Positions 21,118 to 32,671 of a stretch of 64,000 nucleotides of DNA are shown here, one piece after another. Where the stretch lies: contig JAEBUN010000051.1 of the NCBI GenBank assembly GCA_023014365.1, positions 1-64,000 of the forward strand, in the 5' to 3' direction. Numbering within the stretch: position 1 is the first letter of the stretch; each line of letters starts with the position of its first letter. Origin of the DNA: Lepiota brunneoincarnata. Lineage: Eukaryota; Basidiomycota; Agaricomycetes; Agaricales; Agaricaceae. The position numbers were made by a program, and so were the translations under genes. The notes below the pieces were generated by a model. The model did not search any database, had not been told where the DNA came from, and saw nothing but the letters and a program-made list of their open reading frames with translations.

Positions 21118-22849
21118 TTGTCCTCCGCAACCGAGCACATTGCGTCCCGGGAGAACAAGCCACTTGTGGAGAAAGGCAGGGAAACTGGCGAGGAAAATTC
21201 GGTGGGTTCCAAGGCCAGGTGTACGCATTCGAATGCCCCTCACCCTCCAGAGTCAAACTTCTCGGATATCTGTAGCCCGACTACCTTCGTTGCTCTTGAG
21301 GCTGCATTTATTGTGTTGGCCCTATACTGCCTCTGGTCTCCCCGTCAACTTCCAATCACAAATTACAGCACCGCATTTGTCAGGAGTGGCTTTATCACTG
21401 TGTTCACTCTCTGGCACCTCGTTGCCCTGGCATTTGGCTCGAGGGCTTGCACGAACACATTCAGCAGAGAATGGGCTGCATGCCAACCACAAACAGACGT
21501 CGTCTCAACGGTGACTTCAAGCTTGTTGGGTCGCATGGAGTACTTCTTCACCCCTCGGGCCACAGGAGCGTATAAAACAGCGTTTGTTACATCTCTCATC
21601 CTCCTTGTCATGGGAACAACGGGTCCATCCACTATCTCAGCCTCATTTGGCACTGATTTTCCAACCACCGTTCCCATCACTATTGTTAAGCCGATGAACT
21701 TTGGTGCTGGATGGCATGCGGCCCCGGATGGCATGAACCTTGAGAGTCTGTTCGTCAGAGCCATGGAGGGGGTTTTCTTGGAAAAGAGTTATGTGCCTGT
21801 AGGGTATGCATCACCACCTAATTGGATGATTCCTCTCCCGGCCATGGATCAAATTATCTCACCTCATATCTCCTACGAGACCGACCTCGTACATTTTCAA
21901 CACTACTGCGAATGGAAAGCACCTTCTAGTTTCGATGGAACAGATGCTGTCATAGACAACCAGTCATGGCAGGTTCCCGTACAGTGGGACATACTTCGTG
22001 AGTACTGCAACATTAATTGGAAGGGTCTCATAGTGACATTGATGTCAGCCCAGATAGTTTATAAAAACGGCTCAGCCATAATACCACTGGTGGCACAAGA
22101 GCCAGAAACGATACAAGGAAAATCAGCGTACCTCTTCCTTGGTGGGAATTTGATACTTCCTATCACCAACTCCGCATCCCCAGATTTCGCAGATATTGAT
22201 TTGTCCCATTTACCCTCCCTTTATGAACCTCGCCAATTTAATTACTCCAGCATGAGGAACAGGGTCATCAGTTCGCCACTTGCCACTGTTTTGATGTGTA
22301 CACCAAACCTCGAGTTTACAACAGGCACAGTGGTATTCAAGCGAAAGAATGATAATTCCAATCCAGATTTGATCGTCACCCTCCCAACAGGGGGTCCACG
22401 ATCTCCCGGCAATATCCATCCCAATGCTGCCAGTCAAATCTTTTCTACATCACTATCCCTTGTTATGTCAAATAACTTGAATCACATTGTGTTCAACACA
22501 TCCCTAAAGACAAGAGATTGGCAGAATTCTTCTGCCATGCAACCACTCGCTCCTGGAATCATCAGCTCCCGTCTGGATGACTGCATGTTTTCTGCCCCGA
22601 AAATCTTTGTCTGCTCCCTTATCAACGGATGAAGGCGCCGGGGATGGAGATCCTCTTTGGGCCCGTGTACCTGGAGTGTATCGTTTCGATGGCTTCGCTT
22701 TGGGCACGAGTAGCCTCTTTGCACTTCTTCACCTGCCATTGACGATGGTGTCTGTTGTGTTGCTCGTGATTCTCACAGTTTTGAATATCAAACAGCGTCG
22801 TGCACCGTTTAATCTTCGTCACATTCGAGAGGTTCAAGGACTCTTTTGA
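21118..22849 (+). pseudogene. membrane protein family, copy 2 (one frameshift, no clear start)
   Basis: A 504-codon frame ends at 22632 and the homologous C-terminus continues in another frame (22577-22849), so one frameshift lies near 22600. It has transmembrane segments near residues 58-73 (FVALEAAFIVLALYCLW), 84-100 and 160-178, the family motif FSREWAACQP, a long central region with cysteines and N-glycosylation sites, and a C-terminal segment (LFALLHLPLTMVSVVLLVIL). No in-frame ATG precedes the first membrane segment; the frame is open from the tail of copy 1, so the two tandem copies look joined. Function unknown. Confidence 0.7.
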
Positions 22850-23660
22850 TATAGTCATAACTACGGTAGTAGAGTCGAGCATGTTTCATTGCGAATGTCG
22901 ATGTACATTTGGGGACATATACACCTTGTTATGCGAGCCTCTCTCGTCGGAAGAAACAAGTCAGCGATTTTGCGAATCATAGACTGAATCGAAAGATCTT
23001 CAGCCGGAGAGCATGTACAGAGTAACATTATGATAGAACTTTGACTCCGACAAACATCCAAACAGTAGGGGAGTATCATGAACTGAGGTAGTTGTTAGGA
23101 TTACGGTGTGATTAATTCCGACTGTGAGAGTGCTGATCTCACCCACGTGCGTGACCAGAATTACCTCTCTCCCTGTCCCTACTGTCTTTCCAAGTTCGAA
23201 TACCTCCTGGATCTCTGGACACCGCAATAATTGCTTCTGTGATGTCGGTCCGTCTGTGCTGGCGGTCGAAGTCACAATTCCTACCATCGTGTGTGTGTGT
23301 GCTTTGGCCGGCCGCGTCGTGGGCCTTTTTTTTTTTTCGGTTGTAGGGTTAGCGGCCGGAGGGTAGTTTTTGAGAGGGCGAGTGGTAAGTGGGGCCAGGC
23401 TCGAGTTTTGACACAGCGGTTCGCTTACTCTCCCTCGTCTATCCAGGATTATCCGACCTATCCCTCCCTGGCTCTGCTCGTTGTGCTTTCCTTCCTCAAG
23501 CCCAACTAATTCTTGTGGATCACCTCTGGCGTGCGCCCCTCCTACAACCACTACCCTGGTCCGTGCCCTGCTCTCCGCCAACCCTTCGGCCGCTTGATAT
23601 CTTGTGCTTCAAGGCTTGGCAAGAATGGACGCTTGACTGCTAACCAGCGCATTGCCGGGA
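22850..23660. other. no gene recognised
   Basis: A minus-strand open frame (23000-23581, 193 codons) has low-complexity content and no recognisable domain. A T-run and CT-rich stretches suggest intergenic DNA. Confidence 0.4.
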
Positions 23661-25980
23661 GATGACGAGTAGAGTGAAAAGCGCAGTTCGTACTGGTGAG
23701 CATCTTCCCCCTTGCTCTTGGTGAACAAGAGCTTTGAAGCGCGATTTACTTTTTTCAGTGGAGGTACATTGGTCTCGGACTCGCCCGATGGTTACTACCC
23801 CGCGCGCATCTAGGCTCATAGCACATGGCCTTTGAATGTTGAAGTGGCCATGGCATCTCCACCTTCCCGCTTCGCCCTCACAGTACTTGTGATCTATCCC
23901 TCATGTACCCAACCTGCCTTCGACAACGGTTCCGCCGTCTAATACCTTACTCCCCAGGGTCACCTCCTAGTTACACTGGCGCTTTTTTACCCTCGGTGAC
24001 TTTTCCAACCAACTCATCGTTGGAACCAGATGGCCTATCTTTGGCTCCATGGCTCCATTTCCCTCAGGCCCACCTGTTCCTCTTTGGATCGCGCTCTCCC
24101 GGGAAATTTCGTTATTTTACCCATACCCTGTCAACAGGCGCGTGACTGGGAAGATCGTGTCGTCTCTGGTCTCAGAATCCCTATCCACGAGCCCCAACAT
24201 TCTCAAATCCATTTCTATATTCTCCACGTGGAGCAAGGGTACAAGTACGTCGAGAAGGCCAAGGGAATGCTCAAGCAGCGTCGCGTGACACGTTCCATAT
24301 TACCTCGGATTACACCACCCTCAGATGCTCCAAAATGAACCGTGGATTGCCGTTCTTGATGTTTATTTGCATGGCCGGTTTGGAGTGGGGTTTTGTCATG
24401 TCGCTCGCCACATGAATGGCATGGGGTTGTGCGGAGGTCATCGGCGTGGCCGTGTGTTGATCCCTCGTATTCGGCTGTGAGCTGAGAGAGGAACGTCAAG
24501 ACCTCAACCCCCCCACGGCTGCGAGGGCGAGGGAGGGTCTTAAAATGCAGGATGAGCAATGCCGATGAGGAGCGGAGAGAGGAGCTTGCATGTTTTTATG
24601 GCTTGGGCGCTATGTGGGACGTGATCGAAACATTGTCTTCTCAAACGGTCGTGTCCAGCTTTCCCAACTGTCCTGGTCCGCCACTAGGACCAGAACTGGA
24701 CCCCCATGTTTTGTGATCATTTTCACGGCACAGCGACGCGAAGGTGGTGGTTTGGCTCGAATCCCCTCAACATACCACCCCTCCCCACCCCAAGTCCATT
24801 TGTCCCGGCATCTGCCAGGTGGATTACTAGTGAACGTGTCCCAAGAAGACCACGTGTAAGCTTTCCTGGGTGCTATGTTCGGGGACTACTATCCACAGAC
24901 TGGTCTACAGTAATTCACGACTGAGACCATCCTCCTCACTTTCGGTTTCCCATCCACCTCATGGATGCTCATGACGTCCAGACACGTGCACCCCGTATCC
25001 CAACGATCTCTGCAGTGTGCTCCACGATATTCACTCGAGATATGGGAGCCATCGCGTCTGTGACACGAGAAAACGCGTGAGGAAGGGATTGGGTGTGTTG
25101 TGTGTTGTTGACCATGTGTGGCGCACTTGACGTTGAGTGATTTGCTAGCTTCTTCCTTCTGCCCTATCAGCCGCTGTAGAGCGTGGTATGCTTAGGGAGG
25201 TCTCTGGGGCGATGCTTTTGCCGTTGTTGTTGGTGTTTGTGTGTTGACAAGGGAGTGTGGGGTGGAGGTGGTGTGGTGCGATGCCGGTTTGTGTGGACAA
25301 GTCTTTCAGCTTCCTGCCTCCTGCAACTGTTTGGTGGAAGCTGGGATTTGGATCAATGGGTGATGACTACGACCCTTTTACGACGCTGGTGTTCTAGCCT
25401 GCACACAGTCAAAAACCTGCTTGCCAGTCTGCGCTCTCGATCTGAACATGAACATTGTGTCCGGGTTTCCCCGAACCCCTCTAATTCCATTGCCCACGCT
25501 CATAGCAGACAGGTTGCGTGAATGCGTCAAGGAATGGGTAATAATCAAGGTCGCGTGGTTTCCAAGGTCGTCTTCGTGGAGTCGCTATAGGAAGGACGGA
25601 CGCGTATTTGGTGGCCACTGGTAACTGGGGGCAATTGGACAATTTCGGTCACCGGGTGTAGGTGACTTGCGTGGATCAGAGTCTAGAAGGTAGTTCCGAA
25701 CTGGGTACATATTCCTGTGAGAAACGGCGGATGATACTGAATGTGTTATTTGAATTTGGACCCTCTTCCATCCTGCGTGGAACACTTGTTCATCTTAAAA
25801 TCATCTCGAAAACCTTCGCAACATACCCGGTAATCAACGAACTGTGTATACTTCTATTGCCAGGTTTATCCACTCCTAGTTTCTAGATGTGGCGGTTGAT
25901 TTATGACCGAGCTGCTGCAATCGCTGGATGTACCCCCCACGGATGCACGGTCTGACCAGTGGATGCACACATGAGCCTAC
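23661..25980 (+). other. possible multi-exon gene, unresolved
   Basis: GC-rich stretch with frequent CpG and several plausible short coding blocks and splice sites on the plus strand: an ATG at 23663 followed by a GT-AG interval to about 23758, and a block near 24940-25078 reading FTRDMGAIASVTREN before a GTGAGG donor. I could not join them into a single protein or recognise a family. From 25530 to 25980 I see nothing. Confidence 0.25.
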
Positions 25981-26060
25981 TTTTGTTGTTCCACCTCAGC
26001 TCCAATGTTGCAAACTGATATGAGAGGACCTCCTGGTTGGAACGGATGGGATGTTATTGG

Positions 26061-26120
26061 AAGCATCAGGCCGTCTCCGAAGATAGGGCCGCAAGATGCG
26101 AAAGTGCAAGGTCTTTGGAT
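26061..26120. repeat. dispersed short repeat, copy 1
   Basis: About 60 bp (AAGCATCAGGCC start) resembling 44101-44164. The shared block ends with GCGAAAGTGC(A/G)AGGTCTT. Nature unknown. Confidence 0.5.
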
Positions 26121-26428
26121 TGCACACACAATCATACTCGGGAGTGAAGGAATCGAGAATGAGGGAGAAAACGGACCAGTTGGTACCTTGCGGTTTGCTA
26201 ACAGCAGGCAAGGCCGAGGGGACGAGAATATATGGCTGGGTGCAGCTGGAGATCCAGGACGTTTGTAAAGTAATATTATTTTATTCATTGGACCCCTTCA
26301 ATATGTGCTGGTATTCAAATGACGACGAGAACAAGGAACAAGCGCGAGGTATTCTCGTGTATCTAGGTGGCATATAGGCATGGAAGATCCCAATTGGGTC
26401 TCGCGCTAATACCAACCATGAGTGGCAT

Positions 26429-27050
26429 TTATCCCAGTACGACATCCATCTCCGTCATACCATCATCCGCCTTGGAGGAGAAAACTTCAGCTCCAGATGC
26501 TAAAGAGTCGATGAGAAGTGCCAGTCGTGCAGTGCCGAGATTAGGCTCCTGAAAACAGTTCCAGAGTCGTTATTCTACAGGAGAGAGAAAACCTGACTTT
26601 TCGCAGTTCCTCAAGATCGTCACGGAAACCGTCAGCAACAGATGACATCCAAAACTTGCGAAATTTTTCTTTCATCTCCTTCTCCTTCTCTTCGCCACTG
26701 GGGTCCTGCTTTCCTGGCAGGAACGATGGAATTTCTGGTGGGGCCGGGGAGGGCGACGGGGACTGGCGTGCCTTGGTGGACTTCGATGGTTGGGCTGGCT
26801 CGGCTGCATCCTCTTTCTGTCTTGGTGCTATCGAGCTGGAGCTGGAATCTGAGGACTCTGATTCTGATTCCGAGTCCGATAGCTGACCAACAGGTGGGGT
26901 GATGGGTTGGATTATTGTGGGATTTTTTTCTTCATCTGAGGACGACGAGTCAGAAAGTGAGGATGACGAGCTGGAGGACGAGGCAGCGCGTCTCTTGCGC
27001 TTTCTTGTGCGCTTCCTGGGGGGAGGCTTTGTTGCCTTTGCTGGAGGCAT
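26429..27050 (-). CDS. RSA3: ribosome assembly protein 3 (RSA3-like)
   Basis: Two exons: 26598-27050 and 26429-26548, with intron 26549-26597 (49 bp, GT-AG). Product 190 residues. The N-terminus is basic (PPRKRTRKRKRR), followed by long Ser/Asp/Glu-rich stretches (about residues 28-85), which suggests an intrinsically disordered, possibly casein-kinase-2-phosphorylated region. The C-terminal RSA3 domain runs from about residue 132: EKFRKFWMSSVADGF, then across the splice ELRKEPNLG, and LALLIDSLASGAEVFS. RSA3 acts in the nucleolus in early 60S ribosomal subunit assembly with DEAD-box helicases. The start at 27050 (MPPAKATK) is chosen because the upstream in-frame sequence has no conserved look. 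It appears intact, an ordinary core gene within a repeat-rich region. Confidence 0.85.
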
Positions 27051-27151
27051 GGATGTTTGTGGCAAGGGAACCTTAACCCTAGGATAGGGTCTTGCGACCC
27101 GAAAAAAAAAACACATCACAACAGCCATGAAAACAGTCTAAATAAACCGCC

Positions 27152-28390
27152 ATGCCGAAGGCTACCAATACCCTCCACAGCATACGCCGATGTATTTCTC
27201 CTTCTCTTCATGATGCACTCAACCACCACCGCCTTCTCCCACTCGAAATATGGATTCTCGTCTTCCACAACATCTTGTCGATGAACGGGGCCCAGGATCG
27301 GTGTTGGCGCGACAGGATCCTGTATTTGCTACATCCATCTGCGACGCAACCTGCTGTTTACGTGTAAATGGTGGCATATCTTGATTACGACTGAGTCCCA
27401 CCTGCCTTGCCTCATTATCGATCGCAGCTCAGAAGGACTTTTGCAATTTCTCCAGAATACGACCGGAGCTGTAACTTCTGCCCAGGAAATACGAATTCAT
27501 CTGAGCAACCGCCGCCCAGACTTAGAGACCATTCCACAGGTCCTTGAACTCTGCCCCCCAGTCCGCTACCTAGCACTCACTTTCAAATCTGTCTCAACAC
27601 CTGGTTCACGAGTCGGGCGCAGGGATTTGGTTTTCTAACGACGATGATAATACCCAAGTCCATCCTGATCTCACTTCGGGGTCTCGATTGGCGTATCCTA
27701 GGACACGGCCCCAGAGCCGCCTATCTCGATACCACTTTGCTTCAGACACTGCTACACGAAACACCAAACCTCGAATATCTGAGTTTAGGGCACCTTGACC
27801 ATAGCTTGCTTAGCGCCATCTCCCTCCCAGCTCTGTTCGCACATATCAACGTCACGACTCTTCGCATTGAAATGAAGATCGACCGGAACACCACTATCAG
27901 CTGTTTTTTTCCCCGGCTTCACACACTCATCATCACCACCCAGTCACTTCCCTCTATTCTTAATTTTGGGTTACACTCGAATGGTCCTGGTAAACAACTT
28001 CGCGTCTTGGACCTCCTCCAGGAGATACCAGAATATGCAGCCTGCGAATCCCAGTACGTTGGCGTTTATCTTGTGCCAAACGACAAGTCTGGAGGAGTTC
28101 AACTTTTGTTTGAGTGACCTTATCCATTACTACCACAACCACTTCTCTACCAACAAACCACTTCTGCTTCAAAACATGTCAGTCCGGCGCATGCGATTTC
28201 ACCTTGGAGGGGATATCAGTCTTGGATATCTGCAGTCCCTGGCCAGCGACTCCATTTTTACCAAGGCACAGTTCCATAAACTGATACGGTGGTGGTATAT
28301 GGAGCTCAAGACGTAGGGGGTGTGGCATTGGACCAGTGGAAGGAGCAGGGTATCATGGTTCTTTTCGATACTCGGAGCAGCTCCTCATAA
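27152..28390 (+). pseudogene. F-box-like protein, probably decayed
   Basis: The ATG at 27152 starts MPKATNTLHSIRR, followed by an F-box-type core (LPLEIWILVFHNIL, about 27230-27270). Later blocks look like the usual fungal F-box tail with leucine-rich segments (PQVLELCPPVRYLAL; LHETPNLEYLSLGHLD; TSLEEFNFCLSDL), ending VALDQWKEQGIMVLFDTR with a stop at 28388-28390. The blocks lie in different frames with stops between some that no clear intron removes, so the gene is probably broken, although unrecognised short introns could explain part of it. F-box proteins select substrates for SCF ubiquitin ligase. Confidence 0.5.
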
Positions 28391-29860
28391 GGACCGCGTT
28401 ACTGCAACAACTTACCAGTATGCACATGTCGTGCCGGACACGGCCACGTTGGAACGCATCACACTACCAGAAACCTTCATTTGCAGTATATAAATGCAGA
28501 ATACAAAAAACAAAAAAAACAAAAAGACGCGGCCACGTGACTGCCATCCTCCGTTGAGTACCACTACGGCCTTCACCACGATCCCGGTCGGGCATTATAC
28601 CTGTCTGCCCCCAATGACTCACGTTCCCGCTGACGTGTGCTACCTACGCAGCACCGGCCCTGGCCCCAGTCCAGAACGGAAACGACATCGGGCAAAGGGG
28701 TGCTCTCCCCTGCTCTTGTACCTGAGGAAGGCAATATGGCGGGATCCCGCTGGGCTCCCGAATCTCAAGGATCTAGCCGATGCGAGTCTTCAGTATAACA
28801 GGCTAAAGCGGCGAGGCAGCCGAGTACGCGCCCCCGCTCACTCGGAGATCGCGCTTTGGCGTCAAGGAATGCAGAGGCGGAGGAACGGATACTTACTGAA
28901 TGAAGAGCTTGTGGGACGAGGGCTGTATAACAGAAATCCGGACAGAACCATATCGCCGGCTGCTCTTCCCCCAGCCGTACACTTCGGTGATTACTTCCAT
29001 AATGACAATTCCCTCTTCCTTGCCTATCCCCTCAGGACCACCTCCTACGCTCTCTCATGCCTCCTCAACCCCTCCATATTTTCCATAACATCCTTTTCGC
29101 CGTTGTCCCTTACCGCCCCCGTTTTGAACACCTTGATTCAAAGCCCCATCTGCGCCAATCCCCGCCAGGTTATGGGCAGCGGCAGAGGCGGTACGGCTTT
29201 TCCTCAAGGGTTATCCAGGCATTGTTGTCATCAACGCCGCTTACGACAAGGGATAGCCCAGGGATATTATTGGAGAGGAAGTAAAGCATGGCATTAACGA
29301 TCTAGCTGCTCTACGTGGACGGGAGGGAGTGGAAATCCTATACAGGATGCCGGTCATGGTAAGTCGGAACATCTAGGCTCCTGTTTCGAGATGCTAGGGC
29401 CTCTGCACGCAGCGGATTCCTGTATTCATTTCTTGCCTACGCCCACTAGATTGAGCACCGTTCGTCTCGGACTCAGCGCTCAACCTTGGTCCGACTGCGC
29501 ATATATGCGCCCTATACTCTTTCTGATGCTGCCGTCCGGGACATTACTACGAACCTTCGCTTATCTGTATTCGACTGGTTCCAAAGGGAACATACAACTA
29601 CTTGTCTTCCACCACCCCATCCCCCCGGTGATTGGTCGCACTCCTCATGCTTCCAGAGCTTGACCCGCATCGAAGTCCACCCCGTTGTAAATATCGGGTT
29701 GATGTTTGGGCTTTGGGATATTCTGTGCCAGTATCAGTGCGTGGAAAGAATGCTGCGGGCAGCGTCCAATGTTGAGATTCAGAAGGCCCTTGTTACGCCT
29801 CCTTTGGTGAGGTTCTTGTATAGGATTAATAATATCATTGATTTTCCGAACGCTTAAATC
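28391..29860 (+). other. unresolved coding-like region
   Basis: A run with good codon-like composition includes FLKGYPGIVVINAAYDKG near 29200 and a block ending RFLYRINNIIDFPNA with a stop at 29855-29857. These could be exons of one gene or a second decayed F-box-type gene. No family is recognised, and I could not assign exons. Confidence 0.25.
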
Positions 29861-30619
29861 CGTTCCGAGGGTAAGGCCTTAAGGGCCTGTTTGGACACTG
29901 CAGGGTAATTACAGATAGGATGTCCAGCTTATGTTTCGGCGCAAAGATCCGAATCTGATGTCTTATTCCGACTGGCCTTGGTCTACTTAATACCGCGGCT
30001 ATTGTGATGATCCCGAGAAGCCGAATTATCACAGGGAGCGTCCATTTTCATTTTGGTATCCACGAGAATCACTAGTAAGACAAAGTGCGGTAGACATTGC
30101 CCACCAGACCTGAGAAAAGAATGTGATATGCGTCACCTTCGAGAATACAATTATGGCGTGCGACAGGACTGACCTTTGTCCCAGATCTGCATCGATTAGC
30201 GGGGATGTGGTTGTGATTGTGAGAGACCGAAGCAAGTGAGCAGCAGCCGGGCAGCCCCGGTTCGGAGCGGTGATCAAGAAGGCCAATGAGCATTGAGTTG
30301 GGCGTTGACCCGGGCGGGAGCTTGGTTGCACGGCGGGCGTTGGGAAAAGAGATTTTTTTAACTGCGTAAGGTCTTCTGAAGATCTGTGCAAGGTAACCAT
30401 AGGACTCATTACAATATGCGCTTCGCCGGCAGCAGGCAACTTGTATTCCCGTACGGGTAACGTTCTATCATGAAGAATCTGTATCTGGCATCTACCTCTA
30501 TTCGCCACAAAACCGAGGAATCGCCGTGCGCCAACAATACCACCGGCTGATCTGCAATGTCCCACTCACCGTGGTGTGAGACGCAGAAGTTCATCATTTT
30601 TATACCAGCTCCAACTCCT
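29861..30619 (-). other. no gene assigned
   Basis: The minus strand has a possible small exon set (about 30409-30597, containing PVVLLAHGDSSVLWRIE, and 30072-30160, containing DAYHILFSGLVGN). The layout faintly recalls small beta-trefoil proteins, but the match is too weak to name. Confidence 0.2.
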
Positions 30620-31190
30620 GCTGATGATCATAATTTGTGTGTACTATCAGCTGATGAGGTATAATTACTGTCTTCGTAACCCTTAGTACTTACCTGGACG
30701 TTGTTGTTAGTTTGCACCTTGGGGAGCCCCGGTTGACCGACTCACTCATCCACTTGCCAATATGGCAGGCAATGTATGTGAATTAACACGTTCTCCCCTG
30801 CTGGTATATGTACTAATAGAGGACAGACTTTGTATCTGTGGTAGGAAATGGTCGTTTTTATCTGTTGGTCATTCAATTGATACTCCAGTTGAATTAACAA
30901 AAAGACCGGTAATTCTCCATGGTCCCACTTGAAGTGCCTGACAACTCTTGGTAACTGATAGGTGGTTTGGAGTTGTGTATTGCAATTGCGTAAGTGCGCA
31001 CAAAATATTGATTCCGCAATTCGCTGAAGCCGCTCATTAGGGAACACGATTGATCATAAACTTGCGTGAGGCTAAGTGCGAACTGACGGGTTATTTGGTT
31101 TCGCGCACCGTCTCTGGCACCTCTACTTTGCATTTTAATGGTCCGGATCGCCAGGCTACTTTCTCTACAACAGAGGAATGGCAAGATTAA
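30620..31190 (+). pseudogene. DUF6533 seven-transmembrane gene remnant
   Basis: A shortened copy of the gene at 51070-52995. Similar blocks are the upstream region (CAGCTGATGAG at 30647, and the CTCATCCACTT before the start), the exon-4/intron border (GGTAATGTATG-like at about 30768) and the complete C-terminal exon (LIINLREAKCEL to TTEEWQD, stop 31188-31190). The first exons and the middle of the gene are deleted: an ATG is followed immediately by sequence matching the end of exon 4. It cannot fold as a seven-helix protein. Confidence 0.7.
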
Positions 31191-31452
31191 AAAGTTGCCA
31201 TCGAGTCTTCATCTCTAGGGATTGAGATAATGTCTCGATGGCACTGCACACTGTGATACCGTCAAAATTTCGGTTTTCTTTCATAATTCAGTGTTCGGTT
31301 GCGCCTCTATCGCTTGGTCTTCAAGCTCCAAGCCCCAAGCTTTAAGTTCCATCAGTGCTTTCTATTTTTATCGTTCCGACCTATATACATGAGTTATCCG
31401 GGTAATAGCCCGAGGTAGACTAGATATTTCTGGGTCAGAGAGGGAGTGGTTC

Positions 31453-31805
31453 TGTTGAAAATAATTTATATTTTCCTTTTCTGGTCGCTGACGCCGTCTT
31501 GTGCTCGCGCCTTTACACCTATGACATATGCCTAGTCATACGTAGTCTTGAGCTTGAAATGCTATTTGCTCGTTCTGACTGCGTTGACCTCTATGATTCA
31601 CTATGCATACATATGACTCCTTTCGTCTCTACATGAGTAGTACACGCTGTGAACTATTACGAGTATAAATACGGCCCTACATTTCTTGTATTACCTTAGA
31701 ACAATCTACTTGCTCTACAACTCGCTTTTATCTACTCTCAGCAACTCTCTCAAGCTACAACGTGAGTGTCTAGTGCCACTTCGCTTACACCTCGCTGCTT
31801 CAACA
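31453..31805 (+). mobile_element. solo LTR of the Copia-1 family (family B)
   Basis: 353 bp, with exact GGTTC duplications (31448-31452 and 31806-31810). Opposite orientation to the Copia-1 LTRs. It keeps 16 CpG sites, against about 4 in each Copia-1 LTR, so it is younger or lies in unmethylated DNA. TATAAATA lies at about 31663-31670. Confidence 0.9.
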
Positions 31806-31879
31806 GGTTCACCTCTCAATACTCTGGCTTTTATCTACCCCCTAAAAGAGGTCCAATGTCGGTTCGCGTGAAACTATAC

Positions 31880-32671
31880 ATCAACCTCGGTATTTGTAAA
31901 CTATGGGAAGGTAAAAATTTGATTGGTCTGCCCTGGAACAAAGGGTAGGAGCTTGACCTGAAATGAAACGAGTAGTCATGCCGAGCGCATGAGCACCATC
32001 AAAAGCATAGAGCGATTTACGGCTCACAAGATGGCCGTTATCAGCTTCTGTCGTTACAGTCCACACCAGGTTGATGGGCGAATTGGGGAGCCCGATCTAG
32101 TTAGGAGGGAACGAATTAAGGAAGCGTCACTCGGGCGGACAGTATATTGGACGCACAGTATTTCCTCCCTGGACGGCTTTGATTGCAAATTGGGTGCTAT
32201 TGGAACTGAATGCCAGGACTTGTTCACCCTGCGGTATTGGGATAAGTGGACCCTGCAGATAACGAACATCCTGCTCGGAGTACTCACCGCCCTTTGATCA
32301 GGGACGAATGCCATAGTGCGGGCTAGGATATGCAAGAACGTGGTCAGGCCACCAGATGCGATAAGTACCCACTAAGAGGAGAGCCACCTAGTTAGAATTC
32401 GGACGGTGAAACTAAGGAGGAGGAAGTCGGTCTCACCAAATCAGAACCATCTGTGGGATGGGGACCAAAGACGATGCTACCCAATATGGTACCATTGGTG
32501 CGAGAAATCAGCCCTCCGCTCGCACTCACAATCTGATGCTAATTTCATGAGTCAGTGGTAATTGAAATCGCGAGTTTAGGAACCAAAAAAATCTACAGCT
32601 TGGGCTTGAGCCAGAGTCGCGCTGAGTAAAGCGTTAACAGCAGCGAAGAATGTTGCGATGGGAATCTTCAT
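31880..32671 (-). CDS. possible small secreted protein (multi-exon, incomplete model)
   Basis: Minus strand, ATG at 32671, begins with a clear signal peptide (MKIPIATFFAAVNALLSATL, cleavage probably near AQAQA). Downstream coding blocks include SGGLISRTNGTILGSIVFGP (about 32500), YSEQDVRYLQGPLIPIPQG (about 32260) and INLVWTVTTEADNGH (about 32050), the last followed by FDGAHALGM. They lie in different frames; short introns are likely, but the first junction is out of phase by one base at a T-run, so either the model is wrong or the gene is broken. No known family. Confidence 0.4.

Noticed and set aside
23000..23581. 193-codon minus-strand ORF
   Set aside because: Composition is low complexity, no domain or intron logic, no start context.
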